Assembly: GCA_949361645.1 (NCBI GenBank)
Contig: OX442416.1
Location: 1,909,430 to 1,973,429, forward strand
DNA: 64,000 nt
Reading direction: 5' to 3'
Source of the DNA: Spongilla lacustris
Taxonomy: Eukaryota; Porifera; Demospongiae; Spongillida; Spongillidae
Made by a program: the position numbers and the translations under genes
Shown here: in pieces, positions 1 through 12,630 of the stretch
How positions within the stretch are numbered: position 1 is the stretch's first letter
Layout: each line of letters starts with the position of its first letter
The notes under the pieces: model-generated
Told to the model about the DNA's origin: nothing
Database searches by the model: none
Seen by the model: the letters and a program-made list of their open reading frames with translations, nothing else

Positions 1-50
1 TTTTTAACCAGTATGTAAGCATTTTCTGTCAAGGCACACAAGTATATTAG

Positions 51-52
<2 letters not shown>

Positions 53-107
<55 letters not shown>

Positions 108-166
108 TGTGTGTGTGTGTGTGTGTAAGTGTGTGTGTGTGTGTAAGTGTGTGTGTGTGTGTACGT
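53..166. repeat. (GT)n microsatellite
   Basis: Almost uninterrupted GT dinucleotides with a few variant bases (gtct, gtaagt). The same array is present in inverse orientation at 6558-6665 in copy C. Open frames through it (Cys-Val or Thr-His repeats) are artefacts. Confidence 0.95.
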
Positions 167-1195
167 ATATATGTACAGTACTTATGCATGTGTGTGTGTT
201 GTGCGTAGTGTATGGACAGATGCAGTGTAATACATCCCTTTTGTATGAAATGGACTGTAAGCTGTAAGTGGCAGCTGACAGTCCAGGTTAAAGCAGTAGC
301 TAGAGACTGTTGCTCAGTCTAAGCATTTGTGCATGCACAACACTTGTAGGCACTAGTAATTACTGTAACATTTGGTTGTGCTTTGTTTGGTGCCAAATGG
401 TAGCACTGTATGTGTCTTATCAGTGGATGATCCCTGGGCACAGAGAAGGCGGCAGATGTTAGACTCTTGGTCTAAGTTGTATGTGGCTGGGCACAGTGCT
501 ACATTTAGAGGTTTTTTTCTCCAATATGTATGGTGGATTTTTTCCTGCTAGAGGTTTTTCCACAGAGGTTTTTCCATAAAGAGATGTGGGTGTATCTCCA
601 GATTGAGCCCCCTGCCCAGCCTTGTGTGTTGTTTATGATTGCTGTAGCAGTGTGGGTATTTGTAAGCCTGATTGTGGTGAGTATGTATGTTATTGGTGTT
701 GGTACATGTGTAAAGTCTATCACATACTATTATTAAAAGTCGGTATGCACAGGTGACACAGCACCAATCGTCGTGATCTGGGAAGGGGGGAGGGTACGTA
801 CCATGGGAGGCATGTGGCGGGGACATTCAGAACAATCTGTACAACAGTATCATTCTTTAGGTGGACAGCTTACTTATATGAATGCATGTGTATGTGTGCG
901 TGTGTGTGTGTGTTTCTGTCTGTCTGTCTGAACCTTGTCAGAGCAAATGCAACAGTGATCCTCTCAAGGTGTTTTGCCTTTAGATTTGGAGTGTTTTGTG
1001 TGTATTGTAGGTTAAAAATAGGTTTTCCAATATGCAATGTATAATTAATAAATCTTATTTGCAATGTTTAGCAAAAATGGCAAGTATTGGCACAGTACAT
1101 GTACTTGCATACAGCTATTATGTGTATGTATGGATGCATACATGCAGGTAAGCATGGATATATATGTGTGTGTGTATTGTATTGCATGTGTATGT

Positions 1196-1294
1196 ATGCA
1201 TGTATGTATGTATGTATGTATGTGTGTGTGTGTATGTATGTATGTATGTATGTATGTATGTATGTATGTATGTATGTATGTATGTATGTATGTA
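1196..1294. repeat. (TATG)n microsatellite
   Basis: A tetranucleotide TATG array interrupted by one TG stretch, located inside copy A. The mirror-image (CATA)n array is at about 5400-5520. Both strands give long Met-Tyr-Val-Cys or His-Thr-Tyr-Ile frames without coding meaning. Confidence 0.95.
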
Positions 1295-2937
1295 TATATT
1301 TCTGTGTGGATGTTATGAAGATCCACAATAACTAATACGTACTAAAATCAACTGCAAGATATAAATGATACGGATACACGCACTATATGAATGCTTCTGT
1401 ACAATATTATTAAATGTATGGGCAAAGTGTTTATGGGCTGTTCACTGAACCAGGATCAGTACGTACATAACTTGGGTTAAATTGTCAGTGACAAATGAAG
1501 CCAGCTTGTGTGACCTGAAGTAGGGTACCAGTGTATATCAATTAACACTGTAATAGGAAGTAGAACCAAGAACTGCATGTTGACCAGTTATATGTAGTCC
1601 ATTTCACACGATCGGGGTGTATTTGTGTGCATATATACATGTATGGATACAGAATGTGTGCATGCATCCGTCCATCCATTAATCTACATTCATCCACCCA
1701 CCTGCACACATACAGCATATATATATGCACATATATTATACATATACGTGCATGCATGCATGCATACACACACATACATACATACATACATACATACATA
1801 CATACATACACATACATACATACAAATACATGTATAATATACTCGTGTGCTTTAACAGAAAATACTTACATAGAAAAAAATTCATCACATTAGAGAGCTG
1901 TACATGTTGCATCAGTAAGCAGTAAGTATGAGATACATGACATCAATTGGAACATTTGTCAACCCATTCAAAGCCCAGAGACAGATCATCCTTCGCACCA
2001 TGTACTAATGAAGTGCATGCCCACCCCATGAAAAGATACTTAAGTGATGTGTCACACCTTCCACCTCCCTCATATAGTTACTATGGCAACCTGATAAGGT
2101 ACTCTGACCTTGTGCAACCATCTTAGAATTGTCATTAATGAAAAATGAAGTATCGTCGTCTTTATCAATATAATGAAAAATGCTCCATCTGCAACGGAAT
2201 AATGGTCTGGAAGCAGTACCGACCTGTCTCCAATGACCGGAATCGGCCCCCTCTGCACGGAATACGTACGCCCTGTAGGCGTGTGTACCTAGTATTAAGT
2301 TGTTGCGTTCTGTATCGTGGTGTGTACCCGATACTACAAACAGTATACTATTTTTGAATGTGTGCGTGTGTGTGTTGGTGAAGATTAATAATGTGCTTCT
2401 CTAGTCATTACCTAGCTGTACCTAAAATATTGAATCACCAGTCAGCGTTCTGTTTAATGGCATACGTTAACATGTGCATATGTGATCAAATGTGATAGTT
2501 TAGCCATATTATGACCTTATGGAACCCTTTTCCTCAACCTCCTTCCCTCCCAACTCCTGCCTTTCTCTCTATACATGTGTCTATAAAGTGTGCGCAACAA
2601 CAGCAATGACAATTTAAGATGTATCAGGTTGCCATAGTAACGAATAAGAACAATACGAGGGAGGTGGAAGGTGTGACACATCACTTAAGTATCTTTTCAT
2701 GGGGTGAGAAAACTGCAGTTCATTAGTACATGGTGTGAAGGATGATATGTCTCTGGGCTTCGAATGGGTTGTAAACTGTTCCAGTTTATGTCATGTATCC
2801 CATACTGCTTAGTATACTAATGTTGTCCTTTCTTGACAGCTCTCTAATGTGATGAATTTTTTAGTATGTATTTTTGGGCAAGGCACATGAGTACATGTAT
2901 ATTATATCTAGTGCAAGAAGGCATGCATGCTGCGTGT

Positions 2938-3137
2938 GATGTATGTATGTATGTATGTATGTATGTATGTGTGTATGTATGTATGTATGTATGTATGTAT
3001 GTATGTATGTATGTATGTATGTGTGTATGTACATGTATGTATGTATGTATGTATGTATGTATGTATGTATGTATGAATGTATGTATGTATGTATGTATGT
3101 ATGTATGTATGTATGTATGTATGTGTGTATGTATGCA
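2938..3137. repeat. Long (TATG)n microsatellite
   Basis: About 200 bp of TATG/TGTA tetranucleotide with scattered variants, the longest such array in the window, located inside copy B. It explains overlapping open frames of up to 143 codons on both strands. Confidence 0.95.
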
Positions 3138-3654
3138 TGCATGCACATATATGTATATATGCATAATTATTTGTATATCTGTGTATATGTATGCATGTAT
3201 GTGGGTGGATGAATGGATGGACGGATGCTTGCACACATTCTATATCCATGCATGTATATACATTTTGTATGCATACAAATACACCCCTTTCTCGTGAAAT
3301 GGACTACAATATAACTGTTTAACATGCAGTTCTTGGTTCTACTTCCTATTGCAGTGTTAATTGATATACCCTGGTACTGGCCTGTTCTTCTGGTATTAGT
3401 AACTAGACCTTCATGCAAGGATGTGCCTAAGCAGGGGACACTATAACCATGGGGCCCTACTTCAGGTAATTTGTCACTGAACATTTAACCCAAGTTATGT
3501 ACGTACTGCATGATCCTGGTTCACCCTAAACATACATTTAGGAACATTGTACAAAAGCATTCATATAGTGTATCCATATCATTTGTCCAGTTTATATATC
3601 TTGCAATAGATTTTAGTAGATGCATGTTACAATTAAGTGGTTCTTCATAAGATC

Positions 3655-3960
3655 CACACATAAATATATATATACATACACACATACATACACATACATG
3701 TACATACATACATACTACGTACATACACACCTACACACACACAACACAAACACACACACATCACACAATGCACACAACACACATACATACATACATACAT
3801 ACATACATACATACATACATACATACATACATACATACATACATACATACACATACATACACATACATGTACATACATACATACTACATACACATGCACA
3901 TACACACATACACATACATACATACATACATACCTACATGTATACATCCATACATACACA
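3655..3960. repeat. (CATA)n microsatellite cluster
   Basis: Mixed CATA, CACA and CATG arrays in copy B, with a pure (CATA)n core at 3781-3850. Frames of about 118 codons on either strand are repeat read-through. Confidence 0.9.
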
Positions 3961-5399
3961 TAATAGCTGTATGTAAGTACATGTACTGTGCCAATACTTG
4001 CCATTTTTGCTAAACATTAATAAAATTTATTAATTATACATTGTATAGTAGAAAACCTATTTAATGTACATTACATTCCAAATGTAAAGGCAAAACACCT
4101 AGAGAGGATACACACACACACACATACATTCATATAAGTAAGCTGTCCACCTAAAGAATGATACTGTTGTATGGGTTGTTCTGAATGCCCCCGCGTCGTG
4201 CCTCCCATGGTATGTACCCTCCCCCCTTCCCAGATCACATGATGATTGGTGCCGTGTCACCTGTGCACACCAACTGGTTATAATAGTACATACATGTTAG
4301 ACATGCAACAAACAATTTTAGAATGTGTGCGTGTGTGTGTTGGTGAAGATTAATAGTGTGTTTCTCTAGTCATTACCTAGCTGTACCTAAGAATCACCAG
4401 TCAGCGTTCTGTTTAATGGCATACGTTAACATGTGCCTATGTGATCAAATATGCCAGTTTAGCCATAGATTATAACCTTATGGAACCACCCTTTCTCCTC
4501 ACCCTCCCTCCCTCCCTATTCTACCCCCGCCTTTCTCTCTTTACACGTGTCTATAAAGTGTGTATAACAACAGTAATGACAATTCTAAGATGGTTGCACA
4601 AGGTCAGAGTACCTTATCAGATTGCCATAGTAACTATATGAGGGAGGTGGAAGGTGTGACACATCACTTAAGTATCTTTTCATGGGGTGGGCATGCACTT
4701 CATTAGTACATGGTGCGAAGGATGATCTGTCTCTGGGCTTTGAATGGGTTGACAAATGTTCCAATTGATGTCATGTATCTCATACTTACTGCTTACTGAT
4801 GCAACATGTACAGCTCTCTAATGTGATGAATTTTTTTCTATGTAAGTATTTTCTGTTAAAGCACACGAGTATATTATACATGTATGCATGTGTATGTATG
4901 TATGTATGTATGTATGTATGTATGTGTATGCATGCATGCATGCATGCACGTATATGTATAATATATGTGCATATATATATGCTGTATGTGTGCAGGTGGG
5001 TGGATGAATGTAGATTAATGGATGGACGGATGCATGCACACATTCTGTATCCATACATGTATATATGCACACAAATACACCCCGATCGTGTGAAATGGAC
5101 TACACATAACTGGTCAACATGCAGTTCTTGGTTCTACTTCCTATTACAGTGTTAATTGATATACACTGGTACCCTACTTCAGGTCACACAAGCTGGCTTC
5201 ATTTGTCACTGACAATTTAACCCAAGTTATGTACGTACTGATCCTGGTTCAGTGAACAGCCCATAAACACTTTGCCCATACATTTAATAATATTGTACAG
5301 AAGCATTCATATAGTGCGTGTATCCGTATCATTTATATCTTGCAATTGATTTTAGTACGTATTAGTTATTGTGGATCTTCATAACATCCACACAGAAAT

Positions 5400-5532
5400 A
5401 TATACATACATACATACATACATACATACATACATACATACATACATACATACATACATACATACATACATACATACATACATACATACACACACACACA
5501 TACATACATACATACATACATGCATACATACA
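5400..5532. repeat. (CATA)n microsatellite
   Basis: Near-pure CATA tetranucleotides inside copy C, the mirror image of the (TATG)n array in copy A but longer. The length difference is one of the few differences between the palindrome arms. Confidence 0.95.
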
Positions 5533-6557
5533 CATGCAATACAATATACACACACATATATATCCATGCTTACCTGCATGTATGCATCCATACATACACA
5601 TAATAGCTGTATGCAAGTACATGTACTGTGCCAATACTTGCCATTTTTGCTAAACATTGCAAATAAGATTTATTAATTATACATTGCATATTGGAAAACC
5701 TATTTTTAACCTACAATACACACAAAACACTCCAAATCTAAAGGCAAAACACCTTGAGAGGATCACTGTTGCATTTGCTCTGACAAGGTTCAGACAGACA
5801 GACAGAAACACACACACACACGCACACATACACATGCATTCATATAAGTAAGCTGTCCACCTAAAGAATGATACTGTTGTACAGATTGTTCTGAATGTCC
5901 CCGCCACATGCCTCCCATGGTACGTACCCTCCCCCCTTCCCAGATCACGATGATTGGTGCTGTGTCACCTGTGCATACCGACTTTTAATAATAGTATGTG
6001 ATAGACTTTACACATGTACCAACACCAATAACATACATACTCACCACAATCAGGCTTACAAATACCCACACTATTACAGCAATCATAAACAACACACAAG
6101 GCTGGGCAGGGGGCTCAATCTGGAGATACACCCACATCTCTTTATGGAAAAACCTCTGTGGAAAAACCTCTAGCAGGAAAAAATCCACCATACATATTGG
6201 AGAAAAAACCTCTAAATGTAGCACTGTGCCCAGCCACATACAACTTAGACCAAGAGTCTAACATCTGCCGCCTTCTCTGTGCCCAGGGATCATCCACTGA
6301 TAAGACACATACAGTGCTACCATTTGGCACCAAACAAAGCACAACCAAATGTTACAGTAATTACTAGTGCCTACAAGTGTTGTGCATGCACAAATGCTTA
6401 GACTGAGCAACAGTCTCTAGCTACTGCTTTAACCTGGACTGTCAGCTGCCACTTACAGCTTACAGTCCATTTCATACAAAAGGGATGTATTACACTGCAT
6501 CTGTCCATACACTACGCACAACACACACACATGCATAAGTACTGTACATATATACGT

Positions 6558-6610
6558 ACACACACACACACTTACACACACACACACACTTACACACACA
6601 CACACACACA

Positions 6611-6665
<55 letters not shown>
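6558..6665. repeat. (CA)n microsatellite
   Basis: CA dinucleotide run with rare cttacaca interruptions; mirror image of 53-166. Confidence 0.95.
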
Positions 6666-6667
<2 letters not shown>

Positions 6668-8387
6668 CTAATATACTTGTGTGCCTTGACAGAAAATGCT
6701 TACATACTGGTTAAAAAATTCATCACATTAGAGAGCTGTACATGTTGCATGAAAGAAATGACCGGCATTAGTAACACATGGCATCAATTGGAACAGTTGA
6801 CAACCCATTCGAAGCCCAGAGACAGATCATCCTTCGCACCATGTACTAATGAAGTGCATGCCCACCCCATGAAAAGATACTTAAGTGATGTGTCACACCT
6901 TCCACCTCCCTCATATTGTTCATATCAGTTACCATGGCAACCTGATAAGGTACTCTGGAACCATCTTAGAATTGTCATTGCTGTTGTTGTACACACTTTA
7001 TAGACACATGTATAGAGAGAAAGGCACGGGTGGGTAGGAAGAGGGAGAGGGAGGGTGAGGAGACTGGCGATTGAATATTTTAGGTATTGCTAGGCAAAGA
7101 CTGGAGAAACATACTACTAATCTTCACCAACATACAGGCGCACACATTCGAAAATAGTATACTATTTTTAGCATCGGGTACACACCACGATACAGAACGC
7201 AATAACTTAATACTAGGTACACACGCCTACAGGGCGTACGTATTCCGTGCAGAGGGGGCCGATTCCGGTCATTGGAGACAGGTCGGTACTGCTTCCAGAC
7301 CATTATTCCGTTGCAGATCGAGCATTTTTCATTATATTGATAAAGACGATGATACTTCATTTTTCATTTTCCAATACTTTGCGGCGCACTGGATTTAGGC
7401 CACAAATTGAATTCGATCACGTGCAAGATTGACAATCGAGCCCGAAAGGCCCTCCGTGTATAAATAGAAATAGGAGAAATTAAATTGTGGAAAAGTACAC
7501 GGACCACGGACCCATTTGGACGGGGATTGACTATGATTTTTGCCCCAGGGGAATTATTCATGATGTCGCATAGCGCAGGAAATTTTATGCGGGCGTCTCT
7601 TCTGCTGCTCCACATAGTATGTGGGGGATTTGAATGGCTAGAATGCCCAAGGGGTTGGGGATTCGAATACCTCAATCTTCAAATCCCCACCTTCGCCCCA
7701 TCTGTGCCCGCACTGGGGGGCCGGGACTGGAGTGGGAGACCATTGATAGGTGCATAAACTATAGCAGTAGAGGTCAGAATTCATTGTGTACGTGGGAAAA
7801 CCTGTTAACCTTGCCCTGTCATCAATATATAAGAGGTCTGCCCAGGTCAATTAACAGTTTTAACGTGGCTTCTATTTATACATGTACATGTACATGTAGG
7901 TATTTTGTAGATACATGTAATTGTAATTTCATTGCATGTGTTCATTTTCTGTACCTTTTAGCTTCTCCCTGTATGAACCAAACAAAGCATACTGAGGGAA
8001 TATAAAGGTAGCCTAGTAGCATTCTGTTAAATGGGCTAAATGATGCCTTTTGCAAAATCCACCCATGGTTAGCACAAAAGGTCAGCTGTTTGTGAAGTTA
8101 GTGCAGGTGCTTTGCTTAACAAGGCTGCATAGAAAAAAATAGGTGAATTTCTACATGATATTCATGCTATTGATGCAATCAAAATCACAGAACCTTTCTT
8201 TTGTGATGCCTCTTACAACCACATAGGGAAGCTTGGTACCCTAATGGTAAGTGTGTGTAATGGCAAACGAGATACCTGCATACCCTTATGTACCCTACTC
8301 CTCCCCTTATACCTACTACTACCCCTACCCCTCCCAATACCTACCACTACCCTTACTATTACCCCTACTCTTCCCCTTACCTACCAC

Positions 8388-8546
8388 CATGGGCGCCCCC
8401 AGCATTTCTGGAAGGGTGGGGCCAGGATAGGGTAAGGGGGCGCCATTTGACAGCCAAATATTACTATGGGGGTGTTGTATGCTTTAGGCCGATTCAGCGG
8501 GGGGGGAGGGGGGGGGAAGGCATGGCCCCCCCTGGGGGCGCCCATG
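8388..8546. mobile_element. Short GC-rich inverted-repeat insertion in minisatellite (copy 1)
   Basis: Begins with catgggcgcccccag and ends with ctgggggcgcccatg, a 15-bp inverted repeat, with a G-tract inside. Both sides abut ACCTAC-type minisatellite, so a TSD of ACCTAC cannot be distinguished from the minisatellite unit. The counterpart at 11342-11509 is flanked by ACCTACTA on both sides, which would fit an 8-bp TSD. Confidence 0.5.
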
Positions 8547-9334
8547 ACCTACTCCCTACCCCTACGCCTCCCCTTACCTACTATTCCCCTGGTGCATGGA
8601 GTGAGGTGACCTCAATGGTCACGTGTGTAATGATGAGGAATTCACTGATACACTACTGTCAGAGTATGAAACATATCTACATGGATACTGTTCACAAGTT
8701 GAGTTGACACAGATCTCTTTAATTTACATAACACTCAGGGATTTACCGCTCCCACCCCCTATCCACCCCCTACCCACCCCCTGGTTTGCCCCTAATTTGA
8801 CTAATCCACCCCGTGGTTTATATGTGCCATGTCAAAATAAAACTGCATTTAATGGTGCAGAGGGAAGGCTTTTATTTTTGCCCACCCCCAATATTGTTGT
8901 ATATATTCCGAAACCCCCCCCTGTTGCAAACTTGGCCGTAAATCCCTGTCACTGTAATAAAGGAAGAGATGGTGGACACTCCTGTTGCTGTCGTGAGTAT
9001 CAAGAGAGCCAGAGAGAGTAAATGGGCTAATACTGAGTATAGCATTGTTTATGTACTGAACAGTATTATGGTTATGACATGTAGATATACATGATTACTA
9101 TGTAAATGACATATATACCATGTTCAGATCGTAGCTGAGGGATCAGTGTTTCTCTATGGTATCATAATTGCAATGTCGGAGGATGGTCCTTTTTGCATTT
9201 TAAAATGCAAAATATTCTCTTTCCACTATTGGGGTATACATGTATACATGTAAGATTATTAGTGATGAAGTGTCTGTTGCTAAGTGAATATATTTAGATG
9301 TAGCATTGAAAGCAAGAATAAAAAGCAATGAAAC

Positions 9335-9626
9335 AAGTAAATAAAAACATTCTCTATGAGAAAGTTGGTGGTATATAGGATTTGAAGGCAATAGTGGCGT
9401 AAAAAGTAGGGAAACAAGGGTTGAATGATAAGGAAAAACGAAATAGTCCTATATTTAGTACATGCATGAACAATGTATTGTCCTGCAATGTGTGCTGGGC
9501 TAAATATAGGACTATTTCGTTTTTCCTTATCATTCAACCCTTGTTTCCCTACTTTTTACACCACTATTGCCTTCAAATCCTACATACCACCAACTTTCTC
9601 ATAGAGAATGTTTTTATTTCCTTGTA
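9335..9626. repeat. 290-bp near-perfect hairpin element, copy 1
   Basis: The left arm runs from acaagtaaataaaaacattc to the tagtcctatatttag region; the right arm is its reverse complement, ending ttatttccttgta. Arms are about 120 bp with a roughly 50-nt loop. Copies occur at 12344-12630 and 60075-60352, with a degraded one at 40845-41030. Sequence upstream of the hairpin (for example atgtctgttgc near 9270) is also shared between copies, so the hairpin appears to be the 3' end of a longer element. Open frames here are inverted-repeat mirrors, not genes. Confidence 0.85.
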
Positions 9627-9640
9627 GGATTTGACCCCGA

Positions 9641-10140
9641 TTATGAATGTCATTAAAAAACGCGACCCGCTTCTAACAAGACTCCTGACGAGCGGATGGC
9701 TTACCTTGTTGTCGTCATCTACAAGAAGGCAACAACATGTAGTTTCGTGTTTGTTTGATGTCACAAAACCGCGTGGTTGTAGAGAACATAACTATTTTCC
9801 AAACTCGTACCAAGTCCCACATATTCTCGTTCTTCTTGTAGTTCTTGACCACGCATAACTCGGGATAGGAACACTTTTAAGAATCGAAAATCGCACCAAT
9901 GGCTTCAGAATTCATTGGCGTTCTCGCTTCTGTGGTCAAAACGTATTGAGGCTACATTATATATATATCGCGATCGGTGGTTGTGTTAGCAAATGACGTA
10001 TATTTTTAAAGCATCCTGTATCTGACAGGACTCAAAACGATCAAATAGTTAAGAACTTGGTCATATTTGGCTCCAGTACACGTGTAACTGATCCAATATG
10101 TACGGTCTGGGCACTACACCTATCAGTTGTGAAATTGTGG
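9641..10140. repeat. Dispersed repeat shared with 56735-57180
   Basis: Starts with aaaacgcgacccgcttctaa. It shares ordered blocks with the later locus: gggactcctgacga-like, gacgtcacaaaaccgc-like, aaactcgtacc(a/c)agtccca, caatcgcttcagaatt-like and gtctgggcactag-like. Similarity is roughly 75-80 percent by eye. No protein or RNA family is recognised. It could be an LTR or non-autonomous transposon of unknown class. Confidence 0.6.
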
Positions 10141-11341
10141 CACGTATCCGGTTTGGGCACTAGCACTATTTACTAAAAATCACCGGAACCTCGAGCCTAA
10201 ACTAAATTTAAAGAGGCAACGATACAACGAAAATTCAGCGGCCATGAAGAGTGCAGAACATCGGGACAATTCCATCGCTTCTCCTTTTGCCAGAGATAAT
10301 ATATAGATATATTATCTCTGCTTTTGCGAAAAGAATGCGATTCCAAGAACGCACGACCGATCCGCGACAGCCAAACATGCTGCTGGAAAAAATGCTACCG
10401 CAGGGGTAATAGGCTTGGAAAGCTACCAAACCCAATAGGTACGCTCGAATTCAACTGGGTTTGATGTACATCAGTCAATGGTCTCCCCCACACCCCCTGG
10501 TGTGGGCACAGAAGGGGCATTTGGATGGGAATTGACTAGGATTTTTGCCCCAGGGGTGGGGGATTTGACAGATTACCATATGTTTAATTATTCATGATAT
10601 CGCATGACGCAGGAAATTTTATGCGGGCGTCTCTTCTGCTGCCCCACATAGTATGTGGGGGATTTGAACGGCTAGAATGCCCAAGGGGTGGGGGATTTGA
10701 AAACCGCAATCTTCAAATCCCCACCTTCGCCGCACTGGGGGGACTGGACCCTCCATAGGTGCATAAACTATAGCAGTAGAGGTCAGAACTCATTATGTAC
10801 GTGGGGAAAACTGTTAACCTTGCCATGTCATCAATATAAAAGGTCTGCCCAGGTCAATTAACAGTTTTAAAATGGCTTCTGTTTATCAAGTATACATGTA
10901 CATGGTACATGTTGGTAGAAACATGATTTTGTGAGTAATTGTATTTTCATTGCATGTGTTCATTTTAGCTTCTCCCTGTATGAACCAAACAAAGCATACT
11001 GAGGGAATATAAAGGTAGCCTAATATGGTTAGCACAAAAGGTCAGCTGTTTGTGAAGTTAGTGCAGGTGCATTGCTTAACAAGGCTGCATAGAAAAAATA
11101 GGTGAATTTCTACATGATATTCGTGTTATTGATACAATCAAAATCACAGAATCTTTCTTTTGTGATGCCTCTTACAACCACATAGGGAAGCTTGGTACTC
11201 TAATGGTAGGTGTGTGTAATGGCAGATGAGATACCTGCATACCCTTATGTACCCTACTCCTCCCCTTACCTACTGCTACCCCTACCCCTCCCAATACCTA
11301 CCACTACCTCTACTACTACCCCTACTCCCCTTACCTACTAT

Positions 11342-11509
11342 CATGAGCGCCCCCAGCATTTCTGGAAGGGTGGGGCCAGGATAGGGTAAGGGGGCGCCAT
11401 TTGACAGCCAAATATTACTATGGGAGTGTTGTACGATTTCGGCCGATTCAGCGTGGGGGGGGGGGGGGGGGGGGAGGAAGGGGGCATGGCCCCCCTGGGG
11501 ACGCCCTTG
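11342..11509. mobile_element. Short GC-rich inverted-repeat insertion in minisatellite (copy 2)
   Basis: Counterpart of 8388-8546. It starts catgagcgcccccag and ends ctggggacgcccttg, so the terminal repeats have diverged, and it contains a run of about 22 G. ACCTACTA occurs immediately on both sides, compatible with an 8-bp TSD or with minisatellite sequence. Confidence 0.45.
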
Positions 11510-11800
11510 ACCTACTACCCCTACTCCTCCCCTTACCTACTACTACCCCTACTCCTCCCCTTACCTACTACTACCCCTACTCCTCCCCTTACCTACTACT
11601 ACCCCTACTCCTCCCCTTACCTACTACTACTCCTACTCCTCCCCTTACCTACTACTACCCCTACTCCTCCCCTTACCTACTACTACCCCTACTCCTCCCC
11701 TTACCTACTACTACCCCTACTCCTCCCCTCACCTACTAGTATATACCCCTACTCCTCTCCTTACCTACTACCCCTACTCCTCCCCTTACCTACTATTCCC
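11510..11800. repeat. 28-bp minisatellite
   Basis: About nine tandem units of a 28-bp pyrimidine-rich sequence beginning acctactactaccccta and ending ctcctcccctt. The unit is not a multiple of three, so the Leu/Pro/Thr/Tyr-rich frames crossing it in two phases are not coding. Confidence 0.9.
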
Positions 11801-12343
11801 CTGGTGCATGGAGTGAGGTGACCTCTATGGTCACGTATGTGATGATGACGAATTCACTGATACACTACTGCCAGAGTATGAAACATATCTACATGGATAC
11901 TGTTCACAAGTTGAGTTGACACAGATCACTTTAATATACATAACACTGTAATAAAGGAAGAGATGGTGGACACACCTTTTGCAGTCATATCAAGAGAGCC
12001 AGAGAGAGTAAATGTACTACTACTGAGTATAACATTGTTTATGTACTGAACAATATCCATGGCTGAGTTATTACATGTAGATATACATGTACATGATTAT
12101 TATTGTAAATGACATATAAACCAAGTTCAGATCGTACCTAAGTGATCAGTGTTTCTCTATGTTATCATAATTGCAACGTTGGAGGATCCATGGTCTCTTT
12201 AGCATTTTTAAAATGCGAAGTACTCTCTTTCCACTATTGGGGTATATAAGATTAATGGTGATGAAATGTCTGTTGCCAAGTGAATATATTTAGATGTAGC
12301 GTGACTGTTGAAAGCATCCATTGATGAGTAAAAAGCAATGAAA

Positions 12344-12630
12344 CAAGTAAATAAAAACATTCTCTATGAGAAAGTTGGTGGTATATAGGATTTGAAGGCA
12401 ATGGTGGTGTAAAAAGGAAGGGAACAAGGGTCTAATAAGGGAAAATGGAATAGTCCTATATTTAGCACATTTCTACATGTATAGGATATAGTATGTTGTT
12501 TGTGTGCTAAATATAGGACTATTCCATTTTCCCTTATTAGACCCTTGTTCCCTTCCTTTTTACACCACCATTGCCTTCAAATCCTATATACCACCAACTT
12601 TCTCATAGAGAATGTTTTTATTTACTTGTA
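12344..12630. repeat. 290-bp near-perfect hairpin element, copy 2
   Basis: Same architecture as copy 1. Where this copy differs from copy 1 (for example aagggtctaataaggg instead of aagggttgaatgataagg), both arms carry the copy-2 version, so the stem stays perfectly paired. It ends ttatttacttgta. Confidence 0.85.

Larger units (their letters stand above)
1..2144 (-). repeat. Copy A of microsatellite-rich TIR element (reverse)
   Basis: This block is a near-identical reverse complement of about 4590-6720, with coordinates summing to about 6721 over much of its length, so the two arms form a giant inverted repeat around a 2.4-kb spacer. It contains a (GT)n run, a (TATG)n array, a (CATA)n array, and the right-end motif ending in ttcatcacattagagagctg. 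The left end lies outside or at the window edge. No protein frame other than microsatellite read-through is present. I do not recognise the family; the structure (long TIRs, no transposase) suggests a non-autonomous DNA transposon or foldback element. Confidence 0.75.
2145..4320 (+). repeat. Copy B of microsatellite-rich TIR element (forward)
   Basis: This is a direct-orientation relative of 4321-6000. Shared blocks in order are a pyrimidine-rich block near 2520-2600 (compare 4490-4560), the block aaggtgtgacacatcactta near 2660, a (TATG)n array, the block with aagaactgc-like and cctattgcagtgttaattga sequences near 3345, a (CATA)n array, and the sequence ending near 4270. It starts with a 210-bp block (2145-2355) that reappears inverted at 7155-7375. 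Divergence from copy C is visible as many substitutions and indels, so B is older than the A/C pair. Confidence 0.7.
4321..7375 (+). mobile_element. Copy C, most complete copy of microsatellite-rich TIR element
   Basis: About 3.05 kb with long terminal inverted repeats. The left end (4321-4880) and the right end (about 6665-7150) are reverse complements: both carry the gaaga/tcttc block, the pyrimidine-rich block, aaggtgtgacacatcactta or its complement, and the gagagctgtacatg block. The right end has an additional 220-bp block to 7375 that is inverted relative to 2145-2355. The interior carries (CATA)n and (CA)n arrays and no recognisable protein frame. This is probably a non-autonomous element mobilised in trans; the superfamily is unknown because I could not define a TSD. 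Confidence 0.65.
7500..9640. repeat. Duplicated 2.1-kb segment, copy 1
   Basis: Co-linear with 10510-12640 across unique blocks: atttttgccccaggg, gcgggcgtctcttctgctgc, gtgcataaactatagcagta, gtcagctgtttgtgaagtta, a CCTACT-rich stretch, a 159-bp G-rich insertion, the block around gagtgaggtgacctc, and a terminal hairpin. Copies differ by substitutions, indels and minisatellite length, so the duplication is not recent. No credible coding frame is present. It may be one large non-autonomous transposon family ending in the hairpin. Confidence 0.8.

Noticed and set aside
2866..3297. Open frames up to 143 codons on both strands with Met-Tyr-Val-Cys or His-Thr-Tyr-Ile repeats
   Set aside because: They read through (TATG)n in several phases at once; no non-repeat coding sequence accompanies them. 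The same applies to all frames in 1-6700 that cross GT or TATG arrays.
9280..9627. Mirror-image ORFs on both strands with the same peptide
   Set aside because: Generated by the arms of one hairpin; no evidence of coding.
11401..11821. Two plus-strand frames of 112 and 133 codons
   Set aside because: They consist of 28-bp minisatellite translated in successive phases.
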